Origin: an uncultured Bacteroidota bacterium
GTDB lineage: Bacteria > Bacteroidota > Bacteroidia > Chitinophagales > Chitinophagaceae
NCBI GenBank assembly: GCA_903903635.1
Contig: CAIUZK010000083.1
Span: 1-64,000 of the forward strand
Reading direction: 5' to 3'
DNA: 64,000 nt
Below the pieces are notes generated by a model. That model had not been told where the DNA came from and made no database searches. It saw only the letters and a program-made list of their open reading frames with translations. Shown piece by piece: positions 8,351-17,902 of this stretch (the first letter of the stretch is position 1; every line of letters starts with the position of its first letter). Position numbers and translations under genes: made by a program.

Positions 8351-9813
8351 TTATTTTCTTTTCTTACGATTTGTGCTACCAGTTCCGCTTCGGTAGCTAA
8401 TTTATTACCAACATATGCAGTTCCCTTCATTTCGCATATACCACGGCGGATCGGATTCAGCAATTCCAGTTTAAGAATAAGCGTATCGCCGGGGCGAACC
8501 AGTTGCTTAAACCTAACCTTATCTATCTTCAGGAAATAAGTATCATAGTTTTCGGGATCCTTGATATTGTTGAGCGCAAGGATACCACCGGTTTGCGCCA
8601 ATGCCTCAATCTGCAATACACCGGGCATAACCGGATTGCCGGGGAAATGACCCTGGAAGAAATGCTCGTTAAAGGTTACATTCTTTATCCCCACCACGTG
8701 GTTATCGCTAAGCTCAATAATCTTATCTACAAACAGGAACGGGAACTTATGCGGCAACGCCCTTGAGATGTGGGATATGTCGTAAATAGCCTCCTGAGAA
8801 GGATCGTAATGAGGAATATCTGAAAGGTGTTTATTCTTTTTGATATACTGTTTTATCTTCTTGGCAAACTCTACATTGGTGGCATGTCCCGGCCTGCTGG
8901 CTATGATATGCGCCTTGATAGAATGCCCAACCAGCGCCAGATCGCCAACCACATCAAGCAGCTTATGCCTTGATGGCTCGTTGGTAAAATGGAGTTGAAT
9001 ATTGTTCAGGATACCTTCCTGCTTAACCTCTATTTTTTGTTTGTTGAAAATTTTCGCAAGCCTGTTCAGTTCATCCTGGCTCACTACCTTGTCTACTACT
9101 ACAATGGCGTTACTCAGATCACCACCTTTGATCAGGTTGTTATCCAGCAGGTATTCCAGTTCATGTAAAAAACAAAAGGTACGGCAGGGGCCGATTTCAG
9201 TTCTGAATTCAGACAAATGCTTGAGGGTAGCATGTTGCGTTCCCAGCACCGGTGAGTTGAAATCAATAAGTGTAGTAACCTGGTATTCGGCCGAAGGCAC
9301 AGCCAGCATATCCACATTCTTTACAGGGTCGTAATAATGTATATTGGTATCTATAGAATAAACGATTCGTTTTGCTTCCTGCTCCAGTACACCTACGCTA
9401 TCTATTGCCTCAATAAATAGCCTGGAACTGCCATCAAGAATAGGCACTTCAGGTCCATCCAGTTCAATGAGGGCATTATCCACCCCCAGTCCTACCATGG
9501 CGGCAAGCGTGTGCTCAATAGTACTGACCCGAGCGCCATTATATTCAATAGTAGTTCCTCTTGAAGTATCTACAACATAATCTACATCAGCCTTTACCAC
9601 CGGGCGGTCCGGCAGGTCTACCCGCTGAAACCGTATACCATATCCGGGAATAGCCGGCTTAATGGTCATAGTCACAATTTTGCCTGTGTGCAGGCCAATT
9701 CCATGAAGTGTTACCGGTCCTTTTAAAGTCTGTTGGTTCTGACTGTTGTTAGCGCTATGCAAAGTATCGGTAGTTTTCCTGTTTTCTGTTTTGCTTAAAA
9801 TGGATTCACTCAC
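8347..9813 (-). CDS. lpxC: Bifunctional UDP-3-O-acyl-GlcNAc deacetylase LpxC / 3-hydroxyacyl-ACP dehydratase FabZ
   Basis: This 488-residue fusion is characteristic of Bacteroidota. Residues ~29-330 are LpxC, the zinc deacetylase of lipid A synthesis, with EHTLAAM carrying a zinc His and HKLLDVVGDLALVG the second zinc site. Residues ~345-488 are FabZ, a hotdog dehydratase of fatty-acid elongation, with LPHKFPFLFVD and the catalytic segment HFPGNPVMPGVLQIEALAQ. The start is GTG at 9813: lpxD ends AAG TGA and this gene starts at the overlapping GTG, giving a 4-nt overlap. A single polypeptide ties the use of 3-hydroxyacyl-ACP to both phospholipid and lipid A supply. Confidence 0.97.
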   Translation of the reverse strand: MSESILSKTENRKTTDTLHSANNSQNQQTLKGPVTLHGIGLHTGKIVTMTIKPAIPGYGIRFQRVDLPDRPVVKADVDYVVDTSRGTTIEYNGARVSTIEHTLAAMVGLGVDNALIELDGPEVPILDGSSRLFIEAIDSVGVLEQEAKRIVYSIDTNIHYYDPVKNVDMLAVPSAEYQVTTLIDFNSPVLGTQHATLKHLSEFRTEIGPCRTFCFLHELEYLLDNNLIKGGDLSNAIVVVDKVVSQDELNRLAKIFNKQKIEVKQEGILNNIQLHFTNEPSRHKLLDVVGDLALVGHSIKAHIIASRPGHATNVEFAKKIKQYIKKNKHLSDIPHYDPSQEAIYDISHISRALPHKFPFLFVDKIIELSDNHVVGIKNVTFNEHFFQGHFPGNPVMPGVLQIEALAQTGGILALNNIKDPENYDTYFLKIDKVRFKQLVRPGDTLILKLELLNPIRRGICEMKGTAYVGNKLATEAELVAQIVRKENK

Positions 9814-10883
9814 TTTTTATATTCAAGGTTTTGAGTACTTAATAATGCAGTTAATTCCTGTATTGTTTCCTCCAGCTTTTGCAGGCGCTGCTGCATTTCC
9901 GGCAAATTTCTGAAAATTGCCTGACTTTTCAATGAGCTTTTATGATCGAATGCGGGTGTACCGTTTACCGTGGTATTTCTTGTAGTTATCGATTTCGATA
10001 AGCCGCTTTGTGCATTAATACGGGTACCATCTGCAAGTTGTATATGGCCCACGATACCTACCTGTCCGCCTATAATGCAATTCTTTCCTATCTTGGTACT
10101 GCCCGATATGCCGGTTTGGGCAGCTATAACTGTATGTTCTCCTATCTCGGCATTATGGCCCACCATTATCAGGTTATCAAGCTTTACGCCCTTCCTTATA
10201 ATAGTTGAACCCATTGTTGCCCTGTCTATGGTGGTATTGGCGCCTATTTCCACATCATCTTCTATAACAGCATTACCCATCTGGGGTATTTTCCGGTAGG
10301 TACCATCGCCAAGCGGCGCAAAACCAAATCCATCGCCTCCGATCACTGAGCCTGAATGGATTACCACCCTGCTGCCCAACACACACTCATCATATATCTT
10401 TACTCCTGAATAAAACATGGAACCGGCCCCTATCACAACGTTCCGACCAATATAGCATCCCGGATAGACCTTTACACCATCGCCCAAAACCGCATTTTCG
10501 CCTATGTAAGAAAACGCGCCAATATATACATCCTTACCCAGTTTGGCTGTTTTTGCTACAAAAGAGGGTTGCTCAATACCTGTCTTACTGCCTCCTGAAA
10601 CCATCTCATTATACTTCTCCAGCAAAAACGCAAAACCGCTATAAGCATCTTTTACTCTTATCAATGTTGGCTGCACAGGTTTCGATAGCTCCAGAGTCTC
10701 ATTGACTATAATGATAGAGGCTTTCGAGGTATAAAGATACTCTTCATACTTCGGGTTAGATAAAAAACATAAAGAGCCTTCCACTGCCTCTTCAATCCTG
10801 GCCACATCGCTTACCTTGGCATCCGGATTACCCTCCAGTTTGCCCTGAATCAATGTAGCTATCTGCTGCGCTGTAAACTGCAT
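9810..10883 (-). CDS. lpxD: UDP-3-O-(3-hydroxyacyl)glucosamine N-acyltransferase LpxD
   Basis: LpxD adds the second 3-hydroxyacyl chain to the glucosamine nitrogen. The 357-residue protein has the N-terminal uridine-binding domain (1-~100), a long hexapeptide-repeat beta-helix (~105-310) with GHNAEIGEHTVIAAQ near 241-255 that contains the catalytic His region, and a C-terminal coiled-coil-like tail (RNLPEMQQRLQKLEETIQ) expected for the trimer. It is the first gene of the lpx operon. The upstream 70 nt separate it from the HD gene on the same strand. Confidence 0.96.
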   Translation of the reverse strand: MQFTAQQIATLIQGKLEGNPDAKVSDVARIEEAVEGSLCFLSNPKYEEYLYTSKASIIIVNETLELSKPVQPTLIRVKDAYSGFAFLLEKYNEMVSGGSKTGIEQPSFVAKTAKLGKDVYIGAFSYIGENAVLGDGVKVYPGCYIGRNVVIGAGSMFYSGVKIYDECVLGSRVVIHSGSVIGGDGFGFAPLGDGTYRKIPQMGNAVIEDDVEIGANTTIDRATMGSTIIRKGVKLDNLIMVGHNAEIGEHTVIAAQTGISGSTKIGKNCIIGGQVGIVGHIQLADGTRINAQSGLSKSITTRNTTVNGTPAFDHKSSLKSQAIFRNLPEMQQRLQKLEETIQELTALLSTQNLEYKK

Positions 10884-10951
10884 GTCGATTAATTTCTGGT
10901 GTTCATCAGTTAGTAAACATTAATTTTCAATTATTTTTTCAGGGTGCAATA

Positions 10952-12196
10952 TCATTGAATGTAGCAAATGTAGTTTTTATGTACGGCTCTGGCAAGTGTT
11001 TGATTCACCAATGAATCGTCTATTTCAGTTATATTTTTAATAAGTCCGCTCTTTGTCTCAATTTTAATGCGCTCATCATTAATATTATAGGTACTGTTTG
11101 AAGTAACACCGGTAAAGGCAAAATACCCTACTTCATCGTCATTCAGGTTTAGTAAAGTTTTCGCTTTTTGTTGTTTTTCTTCCAGTTTATCATCCAGCGA
11201 CTCTGAACTCAGTAAAACCTTATACAACTTTCTCAATACCAACATATTGCACATAGTCGACAGTACCTTATCTTCATGGTTTTGCCATACTTTTATGGAG
11301 ACCATTACATCATTATCATCGAGCAGGCAAAAATTATTAAGGTGTTCGGGATTTTCGAAAAAGTCTGCTTCTGTCAGGTTTCTGGACAGGAAATAATTCA
11401 AGGCAGGAGAAGCAAATAGTTTATGCCCGTTTGCTACCAGTTCTTTGGCCCGTTTAAAAATATTGATCAACAACATTTCGGACCCCAGAACGGTTTTGTG
11501 CAAATAAACCTGCCAGTACATCAGTCTGCGGGCTATAATGAACTTTTCGACCGAATGCACGCCCTTCTCCTCTACTACCAGTTCATTATCCCTTACAGTC
11601 AGCATCTGCAGTATGCGGTCATAGCCTATTACCCCTTCCGATACGCCTGTATAAAAACTATCCCTGTTCAGGTAATCCATCCTGTCTACATCTAACTGGC
11701 TGGATACGAGTTGGTGCAGATACCGGATACCTCCGCCCCCTGAAGGGGTGTTGGCTAAGTGAGAGTAATTAAAAATCTCCATCGTTTTATCCAGCAAACC
11801 ACCGAATTCAGTATTCATGCGCTGCATGATAAGCCCCGAAAGGGTTTCGTGTGAGATATCCCCCACCAGCAGTCCTTCGAGTGAATGGGAAAAAGGTCCA
11901 TGCCCCATATCGTGCAGCAGCGTAGCCATTCTTGCTGCCAGGCATTCTTCTTTATCAGGCACAACATCCTTAGCCTTCAATTCATCGAGGGCCTTGCCCA
12001 TAAGGTGGCATGCACCCAGCGAGTGAGCCAGACGAGTGTGCATGGCACCAGGATATACTAAGTGAGCCAACCCCATCTGCTTGATATGCCTTAATCGCTG
12101 AAACCACGGATGATCTATTATCCGCATCAGCTCAGGCTCCGGAAAACGGATAAATCCATATACCGGATCATTAATTATTTTTACTTTTTTAGACAT
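10952..12196 (-). CDS. HD-domain phosphohydrolase (dNTPase/SAMHD1-like family)
   Basis: This 414-residue protein has the metal-binding HD fold: HTRLAHS at 53-59 gives the first histidine and LLHDMGHGPFSHSLEG (from ~93) gives the HD pair and additional ligands. The opening segment (DPVYGFIRFPEPELMRIID) is conserved in the widespread YdhJ/dGTPase-like group. Related enzymes hydrolyse dNTPs or other phosphate esters, but the substrate for this subgroup is not established. It precedes lpxD on the same strand with a 68-nt gap, so read-through into the lpx operon is possible. Confidence 0.85.
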   Translation of the reverse strand: MSKKVKIINDPVYGFIRFPEPELMRIIDHPWFQRLRHIKQMGLAHLVYPGAMHTRLAHSLGACHLMGKALDELKAKDVVPDKEECLAARMATLLHDMGHGPFSHSLEGLLVGDISHETLSGLIMQRMNTEFGGLLDKTMEIFNYSHLANTPSGGGGIRYLHQLVSSQLDVDRMDYLNRDSFYTGVSEGVIGYDRILQMLTVRDNELVVEEKGVHSVEKFIIARRLMYWQVYLHKTVLGSEMLLINIFKRAKELVANGHKLFASPALNYFLSRNLTEADFFENPEHLNNFCLLDDNDVMVSIKVWQNHEDKVLSTMCNMLVLRKLYKVLLSSESLDDKLEEKQQKAKTLLNLNDDEVGYFAFTGVTSNSTYNINDERIKIETKSGLIKNITEIDDSLVNQTLARAVHKNYICYIQ

Positions 12197-12331
12197 TTGA
12201 GGCTGTAATTTACCTCAAATTTTCTTACCCTATTCAATTGAAGAAACCTGCTGCAATTTACATAAATATATGTAAACAAATAATATATTTAATAAATTGG
12301 CCATCATCAGGAATTTTATACCCCCCGGGAA

Positions 12332-12760
12332 TCAACTTACCTCTTTTGATGTGCGGTAGGCTGTTCCTTTAAATAGGGATACCAATTCACCTGCTTTGTT
12401 GGTAGTGCGGATATCATACAATGCTGTTTTATGTCCCAGGTGTATTTCCTTTGCTTCTACAAATAGTATATCACCTTCACTTGCAGGTCGGGTAAAAGAA
12501 ACAGAAACATCGAGCGCGACCGCAATACGGCCATGCGAATTGCAGGCAAATGCAAAGGATGAATCAGCCGCCGAAAATAAAACGCCACCGTGTATACTGG
12601 CAAAACCATTCAGCATTTCTTTACGCACCTTGTAATGAAGCCTGCAATATCCTGATCTGACTTCTTCTATTTCGAGTCCCAGCCATTTCGAGAATTCATC
12701 GCGGCCCATCATGAAGTCAACGATCTCCTGAGGGCTCTTTATATTTTTCTCCTGGTTCAT
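12332..12760 (-). CDS. PaaI-family hotdog acyl-CoA thioesterase
   Basis: This is a 142-residue single hotdog domain. The segment NGFASIHGGVLFSAADSSFAFACNS contains the HGG turn and the acidic residue (Asp of AADSS) that activates water in PaaI-type thioesterases. MNQEKN at 12760 is chosen as the start because the 17 residues encoded upstream are not typical of the family. PaaI enzymes clear stalled aryl- or hydroxyphenylacetyl-CoA. Since this window also encodes an aryl-CoA catabolic cluster some 20 kb away, a link is conceivable but unproven. Confidence 0.85.
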   Translation of the reverse strand: MNQEKNIKSPQEIVDFMMGRDEFSKWLGLEIEEVRSGYCRLHYKVRKEMLNGFASIHGGVLFSAADSSFAFACNSHGRIAVALDVSVSFTRPASEGDILFVEAKEIHLGHKTALYDIRTTNKAGELVSLFKGTAYRTSKEVS

Positions 12761-12968
12761 ACAATGTTCATTTACATAATTTGAGCCCAAATACCTATAC
12801 AGGCATAGCACACCGTAAAATTATACAATTAATCATGGGTGAGGTAATTCAGTTCATATCTCTGAATATATCCGGATCCCGTGTTTCGCATCCCAGATTA
12901 TTAACGAACTGGCTCATTCTTAATTTAATGTGCCGTTCCGGCTTTAGCGCCTAACTTTACCTAAAAAC

Positions 12969-14156
12969 ATGGGTATGAAGATAATAACCCGAACTGTCTG
13001 GCTGTTATCACTGGTAAGTCTGTTTACGGATGTCTCAAGCGAGATGTTATACCCTGTTATTCCTATCTACCTGCAAAGCATCAACTTCTCAATAGTCTTC
13101 ATCGGCATTCTTGAAGGCATAGCCGAAGCCACAGCGGGCCTTACCAAGGGTTATTTTGGTAAAATGAGCGACAATATGGGGAAACGCCTGCCCTTTGTGC
13201 GATTAGGTTACTCGCTGAGCGCCCTTTCAAAACCCATGATGGCCCTTTTCACCTTTCCCTTATGGATATTTTCGGCCCGCTCGCTCGACAGACTGGGTAA
13301 GGGAATACGCACAGGGGCCAGAGACGCCATGCTTTCGGGAGAGGCTACCCCCGAAACACGGGGCCGCGTATTCGGGCTGCACCGAAGCATGGATACGCTG
13401 GGCGCGATACTGGGTCCATCACTTGCACTGGCCTATCTTTTTTTCTTCCCCAAAGAGTATAAAACCCTCTTTTACATAGCCTTTATTCCCGGTGTGGTTT
13501 CAATAGCATTTACCTTCCTCATCAAAGAGAATGTGAACACCGAGAAAAAGAAGCTGGTTAAAACCCGTTTCTTCGATTTTATAAGATATTGGCAAACCAG
13601 TCCGGCGCATTACCGCAAACTGGTTTCGGGGCTGCTTCTTTTTGCCTTATTCAATAGTTCAGATATGTTTCTGATATTGAAAATTAAGTCTTCAGGGTTC
13701 AGCGATAGTGCGGCCATAGGCGTTTATATTTTCTACAACCTCATATATGCGTTATTTTCTTACCCACTGGGAGGTATAGCCGACCGCATAGGCCTGAAAA
13801 AAGTATTCATTACCGGGCTGATCCTGTTTGCCGTGGTTTATTTCGGCATGGCTTTTAATAATAATATCTATATTCTATTCTTCCTTTTCCTGTTGTACGG
13901 CATTTATGCCGCCGCTACCGACGGCATCAGCAAGGCATGGATCTCCAACATTACCGACAAAAAAGATACAGGCACTGCAATCGGTACCTATACAGGGTTT
14001 CAGAGCATTTGCAGTCTTATAGCCAGTACACTTGCAGGGCTGATATGGTATAAATTCGGAGCCGGTGCACTCTTCATTTCTACGGGCATCGTTACTATTT
14101 CGGTACTGGTATACTTTCTGGTAATAGTCAAAAGCGGAGGAAAAAATACTAACTAA
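12969..14156 (+). CDS. MFS transporter (MFS_1)
   Basis: This 395-residue protein has about 12 transmembrane helices. Motifs include TDVSSEMLYPVIPIYL in helix 1, the loop LTKGYFGKMSDNMGKR, and GKGIRTGARDAML near residues 111-123. The latter is typical of a broadly distributed bacterial MFS subfamily of unknown substrate. It carries its own upstream region with TAACTTTA (7 of 8 to the -7 consensus) just before the start. The next genes on the strand encode T9SS proteins, so it is probably monocistronic. Confidence 0.85.
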   Translation: MGMKIITRTVWLLSLVSLFTDVSSEMLYPVIPIYLQSINFSIVFIGILEGIAEATAGLTKGYFGKMSDNMGKRLPFVRLGYSLSALSKPMMALFTFPLWIFSARSLDRLGKGIRTGARDAMLSGEATPETRGRVFGLHRSMDTLGAILGPSLALAYLFFFPKEYKTLFYIAFIPGVVSIAFTFLIKENVNTEKKKLVKTRFFDFIRYWQTSPAHYRKLVSGLLLFALFNSSDMFLILKIKSSGFSDSAAIGVYIFYNLIYALFSYPLGGIADRIGLKKVFITGLILFAVVYFGMAFNNNIYILFFLFLLYGIYAAATDGISKAWISNITDKKDTGTAIGTYTGFQSICSLIASTLAGLIWYKFGAGALFISTGIVTISVLVYFLVIVKSGGKNTN

Positions 14157-14243
14157 TTAACTATATGTGAACGAAATTGTAAAATGGCACAGTAATTGCT
14201 GTAAATAGTTCAGGATTGTATAACTATCATAAAACATACAGTT

Positions 14244-14309
14244 ATGAAAACCTTTATAGTTTTAATTGCGCTCTATCTGCTGATCATTTCTTTAACTATT
14301 GCAGCATAG
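14244..14309 (+). CDS. Possible 21-residue hydrophobic peptide
   Basis: An ATG at 14244 opens a 21-codon frame, MKTFIVLIALYLLIISLTIA plus Ala, then TAG. The peptide is one hydrophobic helix with a single Lys at the N-terminus and could insert in the membrane. No ribosome-binding signal or homologue is known to me, and it could equally be chance in a 260-nt gap. Confidence 0.25.
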   Translation: MKTFIVLIALYLLIISLTIAA

Positions 14310-14416
14310 ATTTTATTTTGAGTTGGGGAGGATGGATATTGTGTATGGTGATTTTATGCCATTGAGCCTTTCATAATTTTTTATTGTATCTTTATTAATC
14401 CCAGATATGATTCATT

Positions 14417-16099
14417 ATGAAAAAAAATACACTTCTTTTTCTGTTTTTCCTGTTTTGTAACCTGCATCAATCATCAGCCCAAGGTTGGGTATGGGGCAGG
14501 GATGGTAAGATAAACTCAAATGGCATAGAGGAAGGCGGCCCATTAAGTATCGATAAACAGGGGAATATTTATGGAATTAATTTGGTGGGGTCATTGCTTT
14601 ATACACCAGGTTTATTAACCAGTCAATACGGCCCCTTTTCAATTAGCGACTCTCTTGATTACATTCAGTATGTTGTTTACAGCCTCGATGATTCCGGCCA
14701 TTTCAGGTGGGCAACCGGTACATATGGTGGTCTGCAATTGAATAGTATAGGATCAGATGATGACGGCAATGTTTATATAAATGGCTATAAAACGTTTGCA
14801 CCCGGATTTTTTGCCGGGCTATATTTCCCGGATACATTGTACCGGAATTTCATTGTGAAATTAAATACTGCAGGCACGGGGGTATGGGCAAAGATGCTAC
14901 CTGCAGGCATAACTATCAATAATATTGCTGTGAGCCATACTGGTGATATTTTCTTTACAGGATATTTTAAAACTTCACCCATCACTTTTGGAAGTTCAAC
15001 CATTACCAGCAATCATGATAATGATGTCATTGCAGGCAAGTATGATTCGGCAGGTAACCAGCTATGGGCAATAGCATTTGGCGGCGACACAGCTGATTAT
15101 GGCAACAACATTGCTCCAGGCCCCAACGGAGGCCTTTATCTTTCCGGAAGTTCCTACTCAACCTCCCTCATTATTGGTCATGATTCATTATACAACCCAT
15201 CAGGGCCGGGAAAGCAATTTTTGTTTGTTTGCCGGATTGATTCTAATAAAAACCTGCTTTGGGGTAAAAGTATCATACCATCAATAGATGGCGGAGGGAT
15301 TACCGGATTAGCAAAAGGCCCTAAAGAAGATCTATACTGTTCCGGCGGATATAATAACAGTATATATAGTGGTACTGATACGCTGCCACCTGGTCCAGGC
15401 CCTGGCCGCATGTTTTTATTCAGGTTCGATTCATCCGGACTATTAAAATGGGGAAGAACCATTAATGATTACGCCCTCTTTGCGGCCAGTTCTATGGATG
15501 TTGATGATTGTGGCAATATTTGGGTAAGTGGAGAAGGCGGGCACTTAGCCGATCCTATTTCCGACCAGATGTACCTTGCCCGATTCGATACCTCTGGCAA
15601 CTTAAAAGATACTCTGTTTTTGAAATCCGGGGGAGATGATTCCAACTGGATAAAATTGGATAAAAAAGGGTATTTATATGTAAGCGGAGATTATATGCGT
15701 AATCCATTTATTTTCGGTGATGATACCCTGGATAATTCAGGCACCCAGGAATTCCTGTTCGTAGGAAAATACATTTACGCCCTGCCTGAGTGTGTATTGG
15801 ATACGGTTACCTACCATCACATAAAAACCGGAATCACTTCTATCGGGGATAATACATTATCAATTTCAATTTTTCCAAACCCTGCCAACGATGAAGTCAC
15901 AATACATTCCGATATTCCATTCCCATCAGATTCAAAGGTTGAAATTTTTGACCTATCCGGCAGATTGATATATACTTATAGTTTATCAGGTCGGGAAACT
16001 GAAATAACCCTAACCAAATACCCAGCCGGAATGTACCAATGCAGAATAATCGTTGGATGTAATCCGGTTGTGACAAAAAAAATAATTGTATTAAAATAG
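14417..16099 (+). CDS. Secreted T9SS protein, beta-propeller-like, paralogue 1
   Basis: This 560-residue protein has an N-terminal signal peptide ending near SSAQ (residue 21). A body with repeated blades such as DDDGNVYINGY, SHTGDIFFTGYF, AKGPKEDLYCSGGYN and DDCGNIWVSGEG resembles SBBP-type beta-propellers. A C-terminal Por sorting domain begins ISIFPNPANDEVTIHS near 478 and ends KKIIVLK. It is exported by Sec, then crosses the outer membrane by type IX secretion. The next gene is a same-length paralogue 47 nt downstream. The biochemical function is unknown. Confidence 0.85.
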   Translation: MKKNTLLFLFFLFCNLHQSSAQGWVWGRDGKINSNGIEEGGPLSIDKQGNIYGINLVGSLLYTPGLLTSQYGPFSISDSLDYIQYVVYSLDDSGHFRWATGTYGGLQLNSIGSDDDGNVYINGYKTFAPGFFAGLYFPDTLYRNFIVKLNTAGTGVWAKMLPAGITINNIAVSHTGDIFFTGYFKTSPITFGSSTITSNHDNDVIAGKYDSAGNQLWAIAFGGDTADYGNNIAPGPNGGLYLSGSSYSTSLIIGHDSLYNPSGPGKQFLFVCRIDSNKNLLWGKSIIPSIDGGGITGLAKGPKEDLYCSGGYNNSIYSGTDTLPPGPGPGRMFLFRFDSSGLLKWGRTINDYALFAASSMDVDDCGNIWVSGEGGHLADPISDQMYLARFDTSGNLKDTLFLKSGGDDSNWIKLDKKGYLYVSGDYMRNPFIFGDDTLDNSGTQEFLFVGKYIYALPECVLDTVTYHHIKTGITSIGDNTLSISIFPNPANDEVTIHSDIPFPSDSKVEIFDLSGRLIYTYSLSGRETEITLTKYPAGMYQCRIIVGCNPVVTKKIIVLK

Positions 16100-16146
16100 C
16101 ACTAAATGCTTAACAGGTAAAATCTCTGAATTTATAAATAGCCGTC

Positions 16147-17829
16147 ATGAAAAAATACTTCTTCCTTTTAACCCTACTATTATTTGCAATGCAATGCTTA
16201 TCGCAAGGATATAAATGGGCTAACTATTCCTGGTCCGTAACTAATGTAATTAGTGAGGGTGGGCCGGTAACGATAGATAAATCAGGAAATGTTTATGGAC
16301 TAAACTTTGTCTGGCCACAAATCGCTGCTCCTGTTTTATCAACAAAATACGGCCCTTACACTATTATTGATTCCCAGTTTGAAGATCAGGGTGTGGTCTA
16401 TTGTCTTGATTCAACCGGAAAATATAAATGGGCGATTGGGACACAAGGCGCACAGGCTTTTTTAGATGTGATTCATAATGATGATGCCGGTAATATTTAT
16501 GTTATGGGCTCAAAAAGGGTAACAGATGTTATGACTTTGGGCGGATTGACTCTATCCACTACCTCTTATCCTGCCTACTATGATCATTTTATTGCAAAAA
16601 TAAATTCAGCCGGACATGCTATATGGATTAAAGACCTGCCTGTTGAATTTACAGTTACAGATTTCAACGTAACACATTCGGGCGACATATACTTCACAGG
16701 CTGTGTTGTTGGCGGTATCTTATTTGGCAGCTCCAATATTACTTACTCTGGCATCGGGAATGTGATAGCAGGTAAATATGATTCTTCATTTACGCCACAG
16801 TGGGCGCTAACCTTTGGTGACGACTCTTCGAGTATAGGAAGAGAAATTTCCGTATCCGAAAACGGCAGTATATTTATTGCCGGTCAGTATTCCTCCCTGA
16901 CTATGATCATTGGCCATGACACTTTAATTCGCCCATCCGGTCCGACCAAGTATTATTTCGTAGCTAAAATTGATACCGGCAGGAATCTGGTCTGGGGTAA
17001 AAGTATTTATTCAGGTTCCATTACTGACTTTTTATCAGGGATAGCCGCCGATAACCTGGATAATATTTATATTGCCGGCACCTATTATAATACAATTTCA
17101 ACTGGATCTGATTCTCTGCCTTCAACACCTAATTCAAGGTTATTTTTGTTCAGATATGACTCTGCCGGCAATGTAAAATGGGTAAGAACCATTGCCGACA
17201 ATTTACTTCATAATGCCTCAACAATGGATGTGGATTATTGTGGTAATATATGGATAAGCGGACAGGGCGGACATCCTGGCGCTTATTCAGTTGATCAGAT
17301 GTTTCTGGCCCATTACGATTCATCCGGCAATTTGCTGGATACCTTGTTTTTAGATTCAGGTGGCGACGACGGAAACTGGGTGAAGCTTGATAAAAAGGGG
17401 AATTTTTATGTTAGCGGCGATTATGGCATTAATCATTTTGCACTAGGTGATAATATATTACCTCCTATTGGCACTCTTGACGAAACAATGTTTACAGCTA
17501 AATACATTTACGATTTCCCAAACTGTACCAGAGATACAATACCCTATCATATAAAGACAAGTATCTCAGCCATCAGTGATCAGAATATATCAATTTCTGT
17601 TTTTCCCAACCCTGCTACCGATGAAGTCACTATACATTCTGAAACCCCATTCCCCAATGGAACAAACATTGAACTTTATGACCTAACAGGCAGGCTGACC
17701 AATACTTATCACCTTTCTGGGAACAATACAGAAATTTCAACTGCAACCATTCCACCCGGCCTGTACCTATGTAGGATATATACAGGCGGGAATGAACCGA
17801 TAACCAGGAAACTAGTGATCTTGAAATAG
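16147..17829 (+). CDS. Secreted T9SS protein, beta-propeller-like, paralogue 2
   Basis: It is also 560 residues and co-linear with the preceding gene: signal peptide to about QCLSQ, blades such as DDAGNIYVMG, THSGDIYFTG and DYCGNIWISGQGG, and a C-terminal sorting domain beginning ISVFPNPATDEVTIHS. Equal length and the clearly similar tails (FPNPA-DEVTIHS, YDLTGRL, RKLVILK) show a tandem duplication, followed by substantial divergence. The two are probably co-transcribed. It converges with the carboxyltransferase gene on the other strand. Confidence 0.85.
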   Translation: MKKYFFLLTLLLFAMQCLSQGYKWANYSWSVTNVISEGGPVTIDKSGNVYGLNFVWPQIAAPVLSTKYGPYTIIDSQFEDQGVVYCLDSTGKYKWAIGTQGAQAFLDVIHNDDAGNIYVMGSKRVTDVMTLGGLTLSTTSYPAYYDHFIAKINSAGHAIWIKDLPVEFTVTDFNVTHSGDIYFTGCVVGGILFGSSNITYSGIGNVIAGKYDSSFTPQWALTFGDDSSSIGREISVSENGSIFIAGQYSSLTMIIGHDTLIRPSGPTKYYFVAKIDTGRNLVWGKSIYSGSITDFLSGIAADNLDNIYIAGTYYNTISTGSDSLPSTPNSRLFLFRYDSAGNVKWVRTIADNLLHNASTMDVDYCGNIWISGQGGHPGAYSVDQMFLAHYDSSGNLLDTLFLDSGGDDGNWVKLDKKGNFYVSGDYGINHFALGDNILPPIGTLDETMFTAKYIYDFPNCTRDTIPYHIKTSISAISDQNISISVFPNPATDEVTIHSETPFPNGTNIELYDLTGRLTNTYHLSGNNTEISTATIPPGLYLCRIYTGGNEPITRKLVILK

Positions 17830-17849
17830 CAAGCCCTTACGACTCCCGG

Positions 17850-17900
17850 CTTAGTACTTTCTACTCCCAGCTTTCTACTTTAGACTAAATACTTTAGACT
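17850..17900. repeat. Low-complexity CTTTCTACTTTAGACT-type sequence
   Basis: Degenerate copies of TACTTTCTACT / ACTTTAGACT follow each other in this convergent gap. A related GTAGAAAGTAGAAAGT lies near 4419-4434 on the opposite strand. Such short degenerate repeats are frequent between Bacteroidota genes. No function is assigned. Confidence 0.35.
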
Positions 17901-17902
17901 CC

